Below are positions 1-8,068 of a stretch of DNA of 64,000 bases, one piece after another. The position numbers were made by a program, and so were the translations under genes. How positions within the stretch are numbered: position 1 is the first letter of the stretch; each line of letters begins with the position of its first letter. This DNA is from CAVTJL01 sp963735065. Lineage in GTDB: Bacteria > Pseudomonadota > Alphaproteobacteria > Geminicoccales > Geminicoccaceae. The notes under the pieces are model-generated. The model was given only the letters and a program-made list of their open reading frames with translations, made no database searches and was not told where the DNA came from. Location of the stretch: the NCBI GenBank assembly GCA_963735065.1, contig CAVTJL010000004.1:806001-870000 (forward strand), in the 5' to 3' direction.

Positions 1-691
1 CGGCCACTGGGCCGAGGGGATGGCGGCCGGTCACGACGAAGGGGCTCGAGCGGTCGGGCTGCTCGAAGATGACGAGGGCGTCGAGCAGGAAGGGCTCGCG
101 GCAGAAGGGTGCGGTGAGATCGGTGAGGATCTGCTTCAGCTGACCATGCTCGGGCTCGGCCAGGCGCTCGGTGAGCGTCATGTGATAGCGGAAGCGGTCG
201 AGGACGTAGGGATAGCCGAAGCGGATGAGGTGGGCGTCCTCGACGGGCGAGAGGCCGCTGCGCCGGCGGCGTGCCAGCTCGGCCTCGTCGAGGGGCGCCC
301 TCAGATGGTCGAGCCCGGTCACGCACGCATCGGCCAGCGCCTGCAGGGCGGGCAACGGCTCGGCCGGCACGAGCGCCAGGAAGCCGCCCAACGAATCGAG
401 CTTCAGCGGGACCTCGACGGGCGGCAGGCTGCGAGCGAGGTCGCGGACGGTCGCATGCAGCCCCTCGGCGCCGATACCCTCTGCGGGAAGAAAGGGGGCC
501 TTGAGCGTTCCGTGGAAGCCGTAGAGCCGGGGCGATGCGGTGATGGCGGCGAGGCGCTCGGCACTGACCCCCGGGACCGCCGGCTGCGCCACCGCCTTAC
601 CCGCGTAGGGGTCGCGGCCGAGCCATGCGGCGGCAAAGCGTGCGAGCGGGCTTTTGTCCGTTGGCGCGGCGTAGACGGCGTAGCGTCGCAT
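1..691 (-). CDS. DUF1045 phosphonate-metabolism protein (3' end cut by window edge)
   Basis: The frame opens at an ATG (691-689) with MRRYAVYAAPTDKSPLARF and stays open to base 1, so about 230 residues are present and the C-terminus is outside the window. The motif LYGFHGTLKAPF and the later YHMTLTERL are the two His-x-Thr elements of the 2H phosphoesterase fold, as in the DUF1045 family linked to phosphonate operons. The start lies 4 bp after the phnM stop, so the two are co-transcribed. DUF1045 proteins accompany C-P lyase genes; the exact reaction is not settled, but processing of a ribose phosphate intermediate is a reasonable guess. The family is clear, the role inferred. Confidence 0.85.
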   Translation of the reverse strand, partial: MRRYAVYAAPTDKSPLARFAAAWLGRDPYAGKAVAQPAVPGVSAERLAAITASPRLYGFHGTLKAPFLPAEGIGAEGLHATVRDLARSLPPVEVPLKLDSLGGFLALVPAEPLPALQALADACVTGLDHLRAPLDEAELARRRRSGLSPVEDAHLIRFGYPYVLDRFRYHMTLTERLAEPEHGQLKQILTDLTAPFCREPFLLDALVIFEQPDRSSPFVVTGRHPLGPVA

Positions 692-695
692 CGGC

Positions 696-1892
696 TCAGG
701 CAACCCGCTGGCCCTCCACCCAGACTGACCGGACGACAGGCCGCCCGGCGATGATCCGCACGCGAACGAGGTCGGCGCGGGCGCCGATCTCGATGCGCCC
801 GCGATCGGTGAGGCCGGCGGCCTCGGCCGGGTTGGCGGTCACCGTCGCGATGGCCTCCGGCAGCGCCTGACAAAAAGGCGCCTCGGTGAGGCGGAAGGCG
901 CCCTGGATCAGGCTCGCCGGGATGTAGTCGGAGGAGAGGATGTCGAGAGCACCCGCCTCCGCCAGGGTCGCCGCCGCCACGTTGCCCGAATGCGAGCCGC
1001 CGCGGATCAGGTTGGGAGCACCCATCAGCACGTGGAGGCCGTGCTCGCGCGCCGCCCGCGCGGCCTCGAGCGTCGTCGGAAACTCGGTCAGAACGCAGCC
1101 CAGCGCCGCCGCCTCCTCGACGTGCGCCGCCGAGGCATCGTCGTGGGACGCCATCGGCAGGCCACGATCGCCCGCGATGGAGGCGAGCCTGCGGCGGTTC
1201 GTGGCGGCGTAGCGTCGCGAGCCCTCGAGGAGAGCCATGACATGCGCCTCGACCGCTGCCTCGTCCAACGCCCCGGACGACCGGTAGCGGCGCTTGTAAG
1301 CCTCGATGTCGGGCGACTGGCGGTCACCCGGCGCATGGTCCATGAGCGACATGAAGCCCAGGCCGGCCTCGTCCAGAACGGCCTCGAGCAGCGCCGCGAT
1401 ATCAGGATGGGTGAGCTCGCAGCGCAGATGGAGGCGGTGGTCGATGCGCAGCATGGCATGCCTGCGCGCCTCCGCGAGGCCATCGAGCATGGGCCTGAGG
1501 TAGGCGTCCCGCATGTCCCAGCCGGGTGCCGCTCCGAGCACGAGCGAATCGAAGACGGTGGTGATGCCGGAGCCCGCGAGCTGGGTATCGTGGGCCATGG
1601 CGGCCGAGACGGAATCCCATTGCACGCCGGCGCGCGGCGTGTAGTGCCGCTCGAGATTGTCGGTGTGCAGCTCGACCAGACCCGGGATCAGCAGATCGCC
1701 CTCGAGGTCAAGCGCCGCATGCACACGGGTGGCGCCGCGGTCGATCCCGACGATCCGGCCGCCCTTCAGGGCGAGGCCGCCAGAGAAAGCCTCGCCCGGC
1801 AACACGAGCGTCGCGTTCGCCAGCACGATCTCCGACGCGTCCGCCCGCTCCCTGCCCTGCGATGGTTGCAGCACGCGACCTCCTTCCGGCAC
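696..1892 (-). CDS. phnM: PhnM-type ribose-1-methylphosphonate 5-triphosphate diphosphatase (copy 1)
   Basis: This is an amidohydrolase of the PhnM family, which removes pyrophosphate from the 5-triphosphate of alpha-D-ribose 1-methylphosphonate before C-P lyase acts. The metal-binding element LVELHTDNLERHY, the DHRLHLRCE element and the ASHDDAS element are all present, followed by the conserved GAPNLIRGGSHSGNV and LSSDYIPASLIQ blocks. The longest frame begins with GTG at 1892, but a GTG at 1874 lies just after an AAGGAGG sequence and is the better start (392 residues). It is the first of three PhnM-like genes in the window and the only one next to a DUF1045 gene rather than C-P lyase genes. 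Confidence 0.9.
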   Translation of the reverse strand: MPEGGRVLQPSQGRERADASEIVLANATLVLPGEAFSGGLALKGGRIVGIDRGATRVHAALDLEGDLLIPGLVELHTDNLERHYTPRAGVQWDSVSAAMAHDTQLAGSGITTVFDSLVLGAAPGWDMRDAYLRPMLDGLAEARRHAMLRIDHRLHLRCELTHPDIAALLEAVLDEAGLGFMSLMDHAPGDRQSPDIEAYKRRYRSSGALDEAAVEAHVMALLEGSRRYAATNRRRLASIAGDRGLPMASHDDASAAHVEEAAALGCVLTEFPTTLEAARAAREHGLHVLMGAPNLIRGGSHSGNVAAATLAEAGALDILSSDYIPASLIQGAFRLTEAPFCQALPEAIATVTANPAEAAGLTDRGRIEIGARADLVRVRIIAGRPVVRSVWVEGQRVA

Positions 1893-2053
1893 CTGCCACG
1901 TCGGCCTGCGGCCCGACCCCAGGGAGCTAGCAGGCCCGGCAGGCAGAGAGCAACTCGCGGCGACCCGGCCGGACGCAGAGGTCTTCCACTTGGGGCGGAT
2001 AGCCCTATAGGCTAGGTGTCCCAGGATCGATCGATGGTTGCCGGGGTCTCCAG

Positions 2054-2890
2054 ATGGCCGATCTCTCCATCCGCACGATGTCCCGCCTGGAGGTGGCCGG
2101 TCTCATCGACGGTGCCGCGGCCGAGGGCTGGAACCCCGGGCTGCACGATATCGACGCCTTCCACCCGGCCGATCCCGAGGGCTATCTCGTGGGCCTCGTG
2201 AAGGACGAGCCGGTGGGCGGCATCTCGGTCGTCCGCTACGGGGCCGATTTCGCCTTCCTTGGCTTCTACATCGTCCGCCCCGAGTGGCGCGGGCAAGGCC
2301 ATGGGATCGCCATCTGGCGCGAGGGGATGGCGCGGCTCGAGGGCCGGACCGTCGGCCTCGACGGCGTCGTGGCGCAGCAGCCCAACTACAAGAAATCAGG
2401 CTTCACCTACGCTTGGCCGAACTTCCGGTACGGCGGCATCGTCGAGCCGCGCGATCATCCGGGCGTCGTCGATCCCGCGGGCATCCCATTCGACCGCCTC
2501 ATGGCGCTCGACCGGCGCTTCTTTCCGGCGCCGCGGCCGACCTTCCTTGCCGCCTGGCTGGGGCTGCAGGAAAGCCGGGCGCTGGCGCTGGTCGAGGACG
2601 GGAAGCCCGTAGGGCTGGGCGTGATCCGTCGCTGCCGGCAGGGCACCAAGGTGGGTCCGCTCTATGCGCCCGATGCGGCGGGCGCCGAACGGCTCCTCGA
2701 GAGCCTCGCCGCCCTTGCGCCGGGCGAGGAGCTGCTCCTCGACGTGCCGGGCAACAACGCCCAGGCGATCCGTCTGGCGGAAGGCTTGGGCCTCACCCAG
2801 CGCTTCGAGACGGCCCGCATGTACCGCGGGCCGGCCCCGCAGACCGACGCGGCCGGCCTCTTCGGCATCACGACCTTCGAGCTCGGCTGA
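2054..2890 (+). CDS. Two-domain GNAT family N-acetyltransferase
   Basis: 278 residues. The N-terminal half has the GNAT acetyl-CoA binding pattern (GFYIVRPEWRGQGHGIAIW around residues 74-92), and the C-terminal half (about 150-278) resembles the second acetyltransferase-like domain often fused to it (Acetyltransf_18). The substrate cannot be told from sequence. The gene stands alone between the divergent phnM and a convergent hydrolase gene. ATG at 2054 is chosen because the GNAT domain begins right after it. Confidence 0.85.
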   Translation: MADLSIRTMSRLEVAGLIDGAAAEGWNPGLHDIDAFHPADPEGYLVGLVKDEPVGGISVVRYGADFAFLGFYIVRPEWRGQGHGIAIWREGMARLEGRTVGLDGVVAQQPNYKKSGFTYAWPNFRYGGIVEPRDHPGVVDPAGIPFDRLMALDRRFFPAPRPTFLAAWLGLQESRALALVEDGKPVGLGVIRRCRQGTKVGPLYAPDAAGAERLLESLAALAPGEELLLDVPGNNAQAIRLAEGLGLTQRFETARMYRGPAPQTDAAGLFGITTFELG

Positions 2891-2912
2891 CCGCCTGCCG
2901 GCCCTCGGCCCT

Positions 2913-2930
2913 GGCCCGAGCGCTCGGGCC
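2913..2930. terminator. 18-bp perfect palindrome between convergent genes
   Basis: GGCCCGAGCGCTCGGGCC is a perfect inverted repeat filling the space between the stop of the plus-strand acetyltransferase gene (2890) and the stop of the minus-strand hydrolase gene (2931). Its position suggests a two-way transcription stop. It has no T-tract on either side, so intrinsic termination is not certain. Confidence 0.4.
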
Positions 2931-3830
2931 CTATCGGCCCAGATGCTCCGCGAACCAGTCGGCAGCGGGCTTCGAGGCCTGGGCGAAGTCCTTGACGTAG
3001 GCATCGAAGTGGCCGCCGCTCAGCGTCACGAGCCGCTTGGGCCCCAGCGCCTGCTCGTAGGCCTCGAGCGCGAGATCGGAGACCGTCAGCACGTCGCCCA
3101 GCGCCACCACCATCAAGAAGGGCGTCGGGCTGATGTAGCGGGCATAGCTGATCGGCTCGTACTCGGTGAACATCTCGACCGAGCGCAGCGTGACCTCGTT
3201 GTGCCACGACGGCGCCCGCTTCTTGCCGGTCTCGGTGAACCAGGTCCAGCTGTCGGGCGTCGGCAGGGCCGAGGGTGCGGCCGGGTCCTCCGCCACCACG
3301 GGGATCATCGCCGGAGCGGCACCGCCCATCCGCGCCCGCCGGTCGCCGTCGAACATCTTCTGCACGCCGGCCAGATAGTCGGCCCGGATCAGCCTCCGGG
3401 CGTTGCGGTGCCCGCTCGCCAGCGGCACCTGGGCCACGACGCAGCGCACCCGCCGGTCGATGGCGCCCACGACCATCACATGCCCGCCGCTGTAGCTCGA
3501 CCCCCAGACGCCGATCCGCTCGGCATTGGTTTCCGGCAGGGTCTCGGCATAGGTGATGGCGTCGCGATAGTCGCGCACCTGCTGCCAGGGGTCGATCTCG
3601 TAGCGCGGCTCGCCGTCGCTCGCCCCGAAATTGCGGTTGTCGAACACCACGGAGGCGAGCCCGGCCTCGGCGAACGCCTCCGCGAAGCGGTCGAGATACA
3701 TCTCCTTCACGGCGGAGAAGCCGTGCGCCATCACGATCGTCGGCAGCCTGCCCTGCGCGCCGTCCGGCACATAGTGCCAGCCGCGCAGCGTGACGCCGTC
3801 CTCGGTCTTGAACTCGATGTCCTTGCGCAT
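2931..3830 (-). CDS. Alpha/beta hydrolase (dienelactone-hydrolase/YcjY-like)
   Basis: 299 residues with the alpha/beta hydrolase landmarks: IVMAHGFSAVKEMYLDRFAEAF (oxyanion region), the nucleophile elbow GSSYSGG, and a C-terminal SGGHFDAY that carries the likely catalytic His. No signal peptide is seen, so it should be cytoplasmic. It lies 23 bp downstream of the SDR gene on the same strand, and the two may form a small operon. The substrate is unknown. Confidence 0.85.
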   Translation of the reverse strand: MRKDIEFKTEDGVTLRGWHYVPDGAQGRLPTIVMAHGFSAVKEMYLDRFAEAFAEAGLASVVFDNRNFGASDGEPRYEIDPWQQVRDYRDAITYAETLPETNAERIGVWGSSYSGGHVMVVGAIDRRVRCVVAQVPLASGHRNARRLIRADYLAGVQKMFDGDRRARMGGAAPAMIPVVAEDPAAPSALPTPDSWTWFTETGKKRAPSWHNEVTLRSVEMFTEYEPISYARYISPTPFLMVVALGDVLTVSDLALEAYEQALGPKRLVTLSGGHFDAYVKDFAQASKPAADWFAEHLGR

Positions 3831-3853
3831 GTGACTTGTCCCGTTCTTCTTGG

Positions 3854-4654
3854 TCAGACGGAGTAGCGGCAGAGGGTCTCGCCGCCATCGATGCGGACGA
3901 GATCGCCGTGAATGTAGCTCGACTCGTCCGAGGCCAGGAAAACCGCGAGGCTCGCGATGTCGTCGACCTCGCCCCAGCGCTTGAGCGGCACGCTCTCCTT
4001 GAAGAAGGTGTCGAAGTCCTTGTCGTCGAAGAGTGCCCGCGTCAGCGCCGTCTTGGCGTAGGTGGGGCAGATGCCGTTCACGCGAATGCCCTCATGCCCG
4101 TACTCGATCGCGAGGCAGCGGGTGAGGTTGGCCTGGGCGCCCTTCGAGGTGTTGTAGACCGACTGCTTGGGATGGCCCTGCAGGCCGGCGGTCGAGACGA
4201 GGTTGATGATGTTGCCGCCGTCGCCCTGCTTCAGGAACTGCTTGATCGCCTCCTGGGCGCCGAACCAGGTGCCCTTGACGTTGACCGTCCAGCAGGCGTC
4301 GAGATCCTCCTCCGTGAACTCGTGGGCGAGCTTGCCGCCCCGGTAGATGCCGGCATTGTTCATCATGATGTCGAGCCGGCCGTAGGTCTCGACGGCCTTC
4401 GCGACGAGCGCCGCCACCTCCTCCTTCCTCGTCACGTCGCAGCGCTGGAAGACGGCGCTGCCGCCTGCCTTCTCGATCTCCCCGACCGTGGTGAGCTCGG
4501 GTGCCGCCTCGAAGCCGCCCTTGCTCGGCGCAGGCGTGAGGTCGCCCACGACGACCTTCGCCCCCTCCTTGGCAAAGGCCACAGCGATCCCGCGCCCGAA
4601 GCCGGAGCTGGCTCCGGTCACGACCGCCACCTTGCCTGCCAGACGTCCAGCCAT
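3854..4654 (-). CDS. SDR family NAD(P)-dependent oxidoreductase
   Basis: 266 residues, the usual length for a classical short-chain dehydrogenase. The cofactor motif TGASSGFG is at the N-terminus, NNAG follows near the middle, and the catalytic serine and YNTSK (Tyr and Lys) come later. A short insert around residues 42-55 after the second beta strand is slightly longer than usual. The substrate is unknown. Its start is 166 bp from the divergent AraC regulator, which could control it. Confidence 0.9.
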   Translation of the reverse strand: MAGRLAGKVAVVTGASSGFGRGIAVAFAKEGAKVVVGDLTPAPSKGGFEAAPELTTVGEIEKAGGSAVFQRCDVTRKEEVAALVAKAVETYGRLDIMMNNAGIYRGGKLAHEFTEEDLDACWTVNVKGTWFGAQEAIKQFLKQGDGGNIINLVSTAGLQGHPKQSVYNTSKGAQANLTRCLAIEYGHEGIRVNGICPTYAKTALTRALFDDKDFDTFFKESVPLKRWGEVDDIASLAVFLASDESSYIHGDLVRIDGGETLCRYSV

Positions 4655-4820
4655 TCCATTCCTCCCGTCTCTTGCCCGGCCCGACCAGCAAGTCAGGCAT
4701 CGATCCCGGGATTATCCTTGGGCCGTCACGACCGGTCTTGCCTGCAGACGCGCCTTCAGTTGACTATGGGTGCATGGGCGTGCCCGAAGAGACGCGCCGC
4801 GCTCGTCAGGGAGGAAGCCG

Positions 4821-5759
4821 ATGGCCATGGACGTCTGGACGACGCGGACGCACCCCGTCTCGGCGCGCTTCGAGGCCTGGCGCAATGCCCTCAGCGCAAG
4901 CCACCTCGACTGGCGCCTCGACCCGCCGGGCGAGAGGCCGTTCGCGGCGCGGCTACGCCAGCGGACCCTCGATGGCATCCGGGTCGTCGAGTGCCGCTGC
5001 GACCCCTGCACCGGCTGGCGGCGGCGGGCCGAGCTGAGGCGCACCGACGGCGCCTATTTCGGCATCCTGTTCGAGCTGCGCGGGCGCGAGGTGATCCGCC
5101 AGGGCGACCGGGAGGCCACCCTTGAGGCAGGCGACTTCGTGCTGTGGGACAGCGAGCGCGAGATGGAGTTCCGCGTCGTCGAGCCCCTGCACAAGCTGAC
5201 CCTGCTGATCCCCAAGGCACGCGCGAGGCTGCTGCTCAGCGACGCGGAGCGCTACGCGGGCACGGTCGTCACCAGCTCGGGCAAGGCGGACGGCATCTCG
5301 GCCGAGGCCCTGCGGCGCCTGGCGCGCGATTTCGCGAGTGTCGAGGAGCATGAGGCTGAGGCCGTGATGGAGCCCCTCCTCAGCCTGCTCATGGCGACGT
5401 TGACGACCCGCCGCCAGCCGATGGCGGTGTCCCCGGCGCACCGCGACAGCTTCTCGCGGTTCTGCAGGCATATCGAGGAGAATTTGGGCGACTGCGGCCT
5501 CACCCCGTCGGCCGTGGCAGAGGCGCACGGCGTCTCCCTGCGCTATCTTCACGCCATCTTCGCGGAGAACGACACCTCGTTCGGCCGTTTCCTGCGCAAG
5601 GAGAGACTGCGCCACTGCCACCGCGAGCTCGCCCTGGCGGGCTCGAGGAAGACGGTGACCGAGGTGGCCTTCCGCTGGGGGTTCAGCGACATGGCGCACT
5701 TCAGCCGCGCCTTCAAAGCGGAGTTCGGCCTGAGCCCTAGAGACGTGCTACGCCGGTAG
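4821..5759 (+). CDS. AraC-family transcriptional regulator
   Basis: 312 residues from the ATG at 4821, which has a good GGGAGGAAG ribosome site; a longer frame from 4770 lacks one. The N-terminal ~190 residues match the AraC-binding-like cupin domain, and the last ~100 form the double helix-turn-helix, ending with the AraC signature (FRWGFSDMAHFSRAFKAEFGLSP). It is divergent from the SDR/hydrolase pair, the most likely targets. The inducer is unknown. Confidence 0.92.
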   Translation: MAMDVWTTRTHPVSARFEAWRNALSASHLDWRLDPPGERPFAARLRQRTLDGIRVVECRCDPCTGWRRRAELRRTDGAYFGILFELRGREVIRQGDREATLEAGDFVLWDSEREMEFRVVEPLHKLTLLIPKARARLLLSDAERYAGTVVTSSGKADGISAEALRRLARDFASVEEHEAEAVMEPLLSLLMATLTTRRQPMAVSPAHRDSFSRFCRHIEENLGDCGLTPSAVAEAHGVSLRYLHAIFAENDTSFGRFLRKERLRHCHRELALAGSRKTVTEVAFRWGFSDMAHFSRAFKAEFGLSPRDVLRR

Positions 5760-5984
5760 CGCCGAGACGCCACGATCTTTTTTTTCCTCCTGGAATCGGG
5801 GGCAGCGGATTTGCTCTGCGCGATCGTCGGATCGGCCTGCTACCGCGGCCCGTTTCTTGCTCACCGGGAAGGGCCGGCATGGGCCGGCCGCGGCTCCACG
5901 AGCCATGCTGCGAGGCTTCGGGGCCACGGGCTCGTGCGATTTGGCCCATGCGCCCGGTAATGACCCTGGGAAGGAAGCGAGACG

Positions 5985-6959
5985 ATGTGCGCGCCGAGGA
6001 TCGTGGACGAGGCGATGAAGAAGAAAATAGCCGCCTACAGCGCAAAGTTTCGGCAGGTGACGGCGAGCCCGTTCGGCTCGGAGGACGAGATCGGGATGCT
6101 CAACCTGATCGACGCCGCCTCGCGCGACGCCATCATGAGCCGTGCCGATGCGGGCAAGATGATCGACATGGCAGTCGATCATTTCATGGGCATGCCGAGC
6201 TGGCTCGCGGCCGGCGATCCGCCCTACCAGATCTGGATGACCCACACGCCCAAGGGCGAGGAGCTGGACGACGTGATGGGCGTGGGGGCGGAGCAGAACC
6301 GGCTCGCCGCCTACTCCGGCGACGCCTTCTCGATGTACACGCACTGCGGCACGCATATCGATGCCCTCAACCACTGGGGCTATGACGGCAAGATCTTCAA
6401 CAACTTCTGTGCGGCCGACCACATCGGCAGCCGTCATTGGCGCAAGGCCGGGGCCGACAAGCTGCCGCCCATCGTCGCGCGCGGCATCCTGCTCGACATG
6501 CCCGGCATGCTCGGCGTGGACATGCTGCCCGACAGCTACGGCGTGGGTGCGAAGGACATCGAGGGCTGCCTCAAGCATCAGGGGATCGAGCTGCGGCCGG
6601 GCGACGTCGTGATGCTGCGCACGGGGCGGATGCAGGCCTGGCCCGACCGCGACGCCTACATGCCCAACCCGCCTGGTCTGAATCGGGAAGGTGCTCAGTA
6701 TCTGGCCGAAGGTGGCGCCATCATGATCGGCGGCGACACCCTGACGCTGGAGCAGATCCCCTCGGCCGATCCGGAGAACTGGATGGTGGTCCACACCTAT
6801 CTGCTGGCGGAGGCCGGCGTGCCGATCATGGAGGTCGTCAATCTCGAGGAGCTGGCAGGCGAGCGCCTCTACGAGTACGCCTTCTTCGGCGCCTCCGTGA
6901 AGCTCCGGGGTGCCACGGGCGCCCCGATGCGGCCGGTCGCCATGCCGCTCCGGGCCTGA
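5985..6959 (+). CDS. Cyclase family protein (kynurenine-formamidase-like fold)
   Basis: 324 residues of the PF04199 cyclase/kynurenine formamidase superfamily. The metal site motif HCGTHIDALNHW is clear, together with LDMPG and the later PGDVVMLRTG. It is longer than bacterial KynB (~210 residues) and matches the larger 'cyclase' subgroup whose substrates are mostly unknown. The ATG at 5985 follows GGAAGCGAGACG. It is 14 bp upstream of a pirin gene, so the two form an operon. The region before it (5760-5984) holds an unusual run of eight T (5778-5785). Confidence 0.88.
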   Translation: MCAPRIVDEAMKKKIAAYSAKFRQVTASPFGSEDEIGMLNLIDAASRDAIMSRADAGKMIDMAVDHFMGMPSWLAAGDPPYQIWMTHTPKGEELDDVMGVGAEQNRLAAYSGDAFSMYTHCGTHIDALNHWGYDGKIFNNFCAADHIGSRHWRKAGADKLPPIVARGILLDMPGMLGVDMLPDSYGVGAKDIEGCLKHQGIELRPGDVVMLRTGRMQAWPDRDAYMPNPPGLNREGAQYLAEGGAIMIGGDTLTLEQIPSADPENWMVVHTYLLAEAGVPIMEVVNLEELAGERLYEYAFFGASVKLRGATGAPMRPVAMPLRA

Positions 6960-6973
6960 AGGGAGGATCGCCG

Positions 6974-7891
6974 ATGAGCCCGCCGCCGGGCCTGGAGCCC
7001 GAGGGCCCGGAGGCAGCCCCGCCCGGGCGGGTGGAGACGGCGATCCTGCCGCGGGCGCGCGACCTCGGCGGGTTCGAGGTGCGAAGGGCCCTGCCCTCGG
7101 CCCGTCGCCAGATGGTCGGCCCTTTTGTCTTCTTCGACCAGATGGGGCCGGCCGAGCTGCTGGTGGGCGGCGGGCTCGACGTCCGCCCCCATCCCCATAT
7201 CGGGCTCGCCACCGTGACCTATCTCCTGGAAGGCGAGATCCTGCATCGGGACAGCCTGGGCACGGTCCAGCCGATCCGGCCGGGCGACGTCAACTGGATG
7301 ACCGCCGGACGCGGCATCGCCCACTCCGAGCGCACGCCCGAGGAGGCGCGCCTGAGGCAAGGCACGCTCTTCGGCCTGCAGGCCTGGGTGGCGCTGCCCA
7401 GGAATGCCGAAGAGACTGGTGCGGGCTTCTCGCATCACGAGAAGGGTCGGCTGCCGCTCATCGCCGGCGAGGGCAAGGAGGTGCGGGTGATCGCGGGCTC
7501 GCTCTATGGCGAGGCCTCCCCGGTGCCGACCTTCTCCTCGATGTTCTATGCCGACGCCTCGCTCGCGGCGGATGCGAGGCTGCCGCTCCCCGTCGAGCAC
7601 GAGGAGCGGGCCATCTATGTGGTCAGGGGAGAGATCGAGATTGCGGGCGACCGCTTCGCCGCCCCGCATCTTTTGATCTTTCGGCCGGGCGATGCGATCA
7701 CGGTGACGGCCGTGAGCGACGCGCGGCTGCTGCTCCTGGGCGGGGCGCCGATGGACGGGCCCCGCTACATCTGGTGGAATTTCGTCTCGAGCTCGAAAGA
7801 CAGAATCGAGGTCGCCAAGGCGGACTGGCAGGCGGGACGGTTCGCGCCCGTGCCGGAAGAGACGGAGCTCGTTCCCCTGCCGGAGAGGTAG
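6974..7891 (+). CDS. Pirin family protein
   Basis: 305 residues of two cupin domains. The N-terminal metal-binding pattern HPHIGLATVTYLLEGEILHRDS is typical of pirins, which act as quercetinase-like dioxygenases or redox-sensing regulators. The C-terminal cupin is seen at EHEERAIYVVRGEIEIAG. ATG 6974 has GGGAGG eight bases upstream, which fixes the start. It is co-transcribed with the cyclase gene. A joint role in ring or lactone chemistry is possible but not shown. Confidence 0.92.
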   Translation: MSPPPGLEPEGPEAAPPGRVETAILPRARDLGGFEVRRALPSARRQMVGPFVFFDQMGPAELLVGGGLDVRPHPHIGLATVTYLLEGEILHRDSLGTVQPIRPGDVNWMTAGRGIAHSERTPEEARLRQGTLFGLQAWVALPRNAEETGAGFSHHEKGRLPLIAGEGKEVRVIAGSLYGEASPVPTFSSMFYADASLAADARLPLPVEHEERAIYVVRGEIEIAGDRFAAPHLLIFRPGDAITVTAVSDARLLLLGGAPMDGPRYIWWNFVSSSKDRIEVAKADWQAGRFAPVPEETELVPLPER

Positions 7892-7946
7892 GGGGCGCCT
7901 CGATCTGCGGCCCCGCCCGTTAGGAAAGCGTCAATTCGGTTGATGT

Positions 7947-7967
7947 AGCGTCGGCTGGCGCGACGCT
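7947..7967 (+). terminator. Weak hairpin between convergent pirin and phosphoketolase genes
   Basis: AGCGTCG (7947-7953) and CGACGCT (7961-7967) form a perfect 7-bp stem with a 7-base loop, 56 bp after the pirin stop. No T-run follows, so termination is only suggested by position. The rest of the 177-bp gap (7892-8068) shows no gene. Confidence 0.25.
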
Positions 7968-8068
7968 GGCCGCACGCGCCGTGTCTGGCGCTTTGGTGGA
8001 GGGAGAGGCGACCCTGAATCACATTCGTGTTGGACCAGGTATGACGCCTCCGCTCCGGATGCCCGCCC

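Noticed and set aside
5778..5785. Run of eight T after the AraC gene, considered as a terminator
   Set aside because: The only nearby hairpin (GCTAC-GCCG-GTAGC, 5747-5760) ends 17 bp before the T-run, so they do not form a proper terminator.
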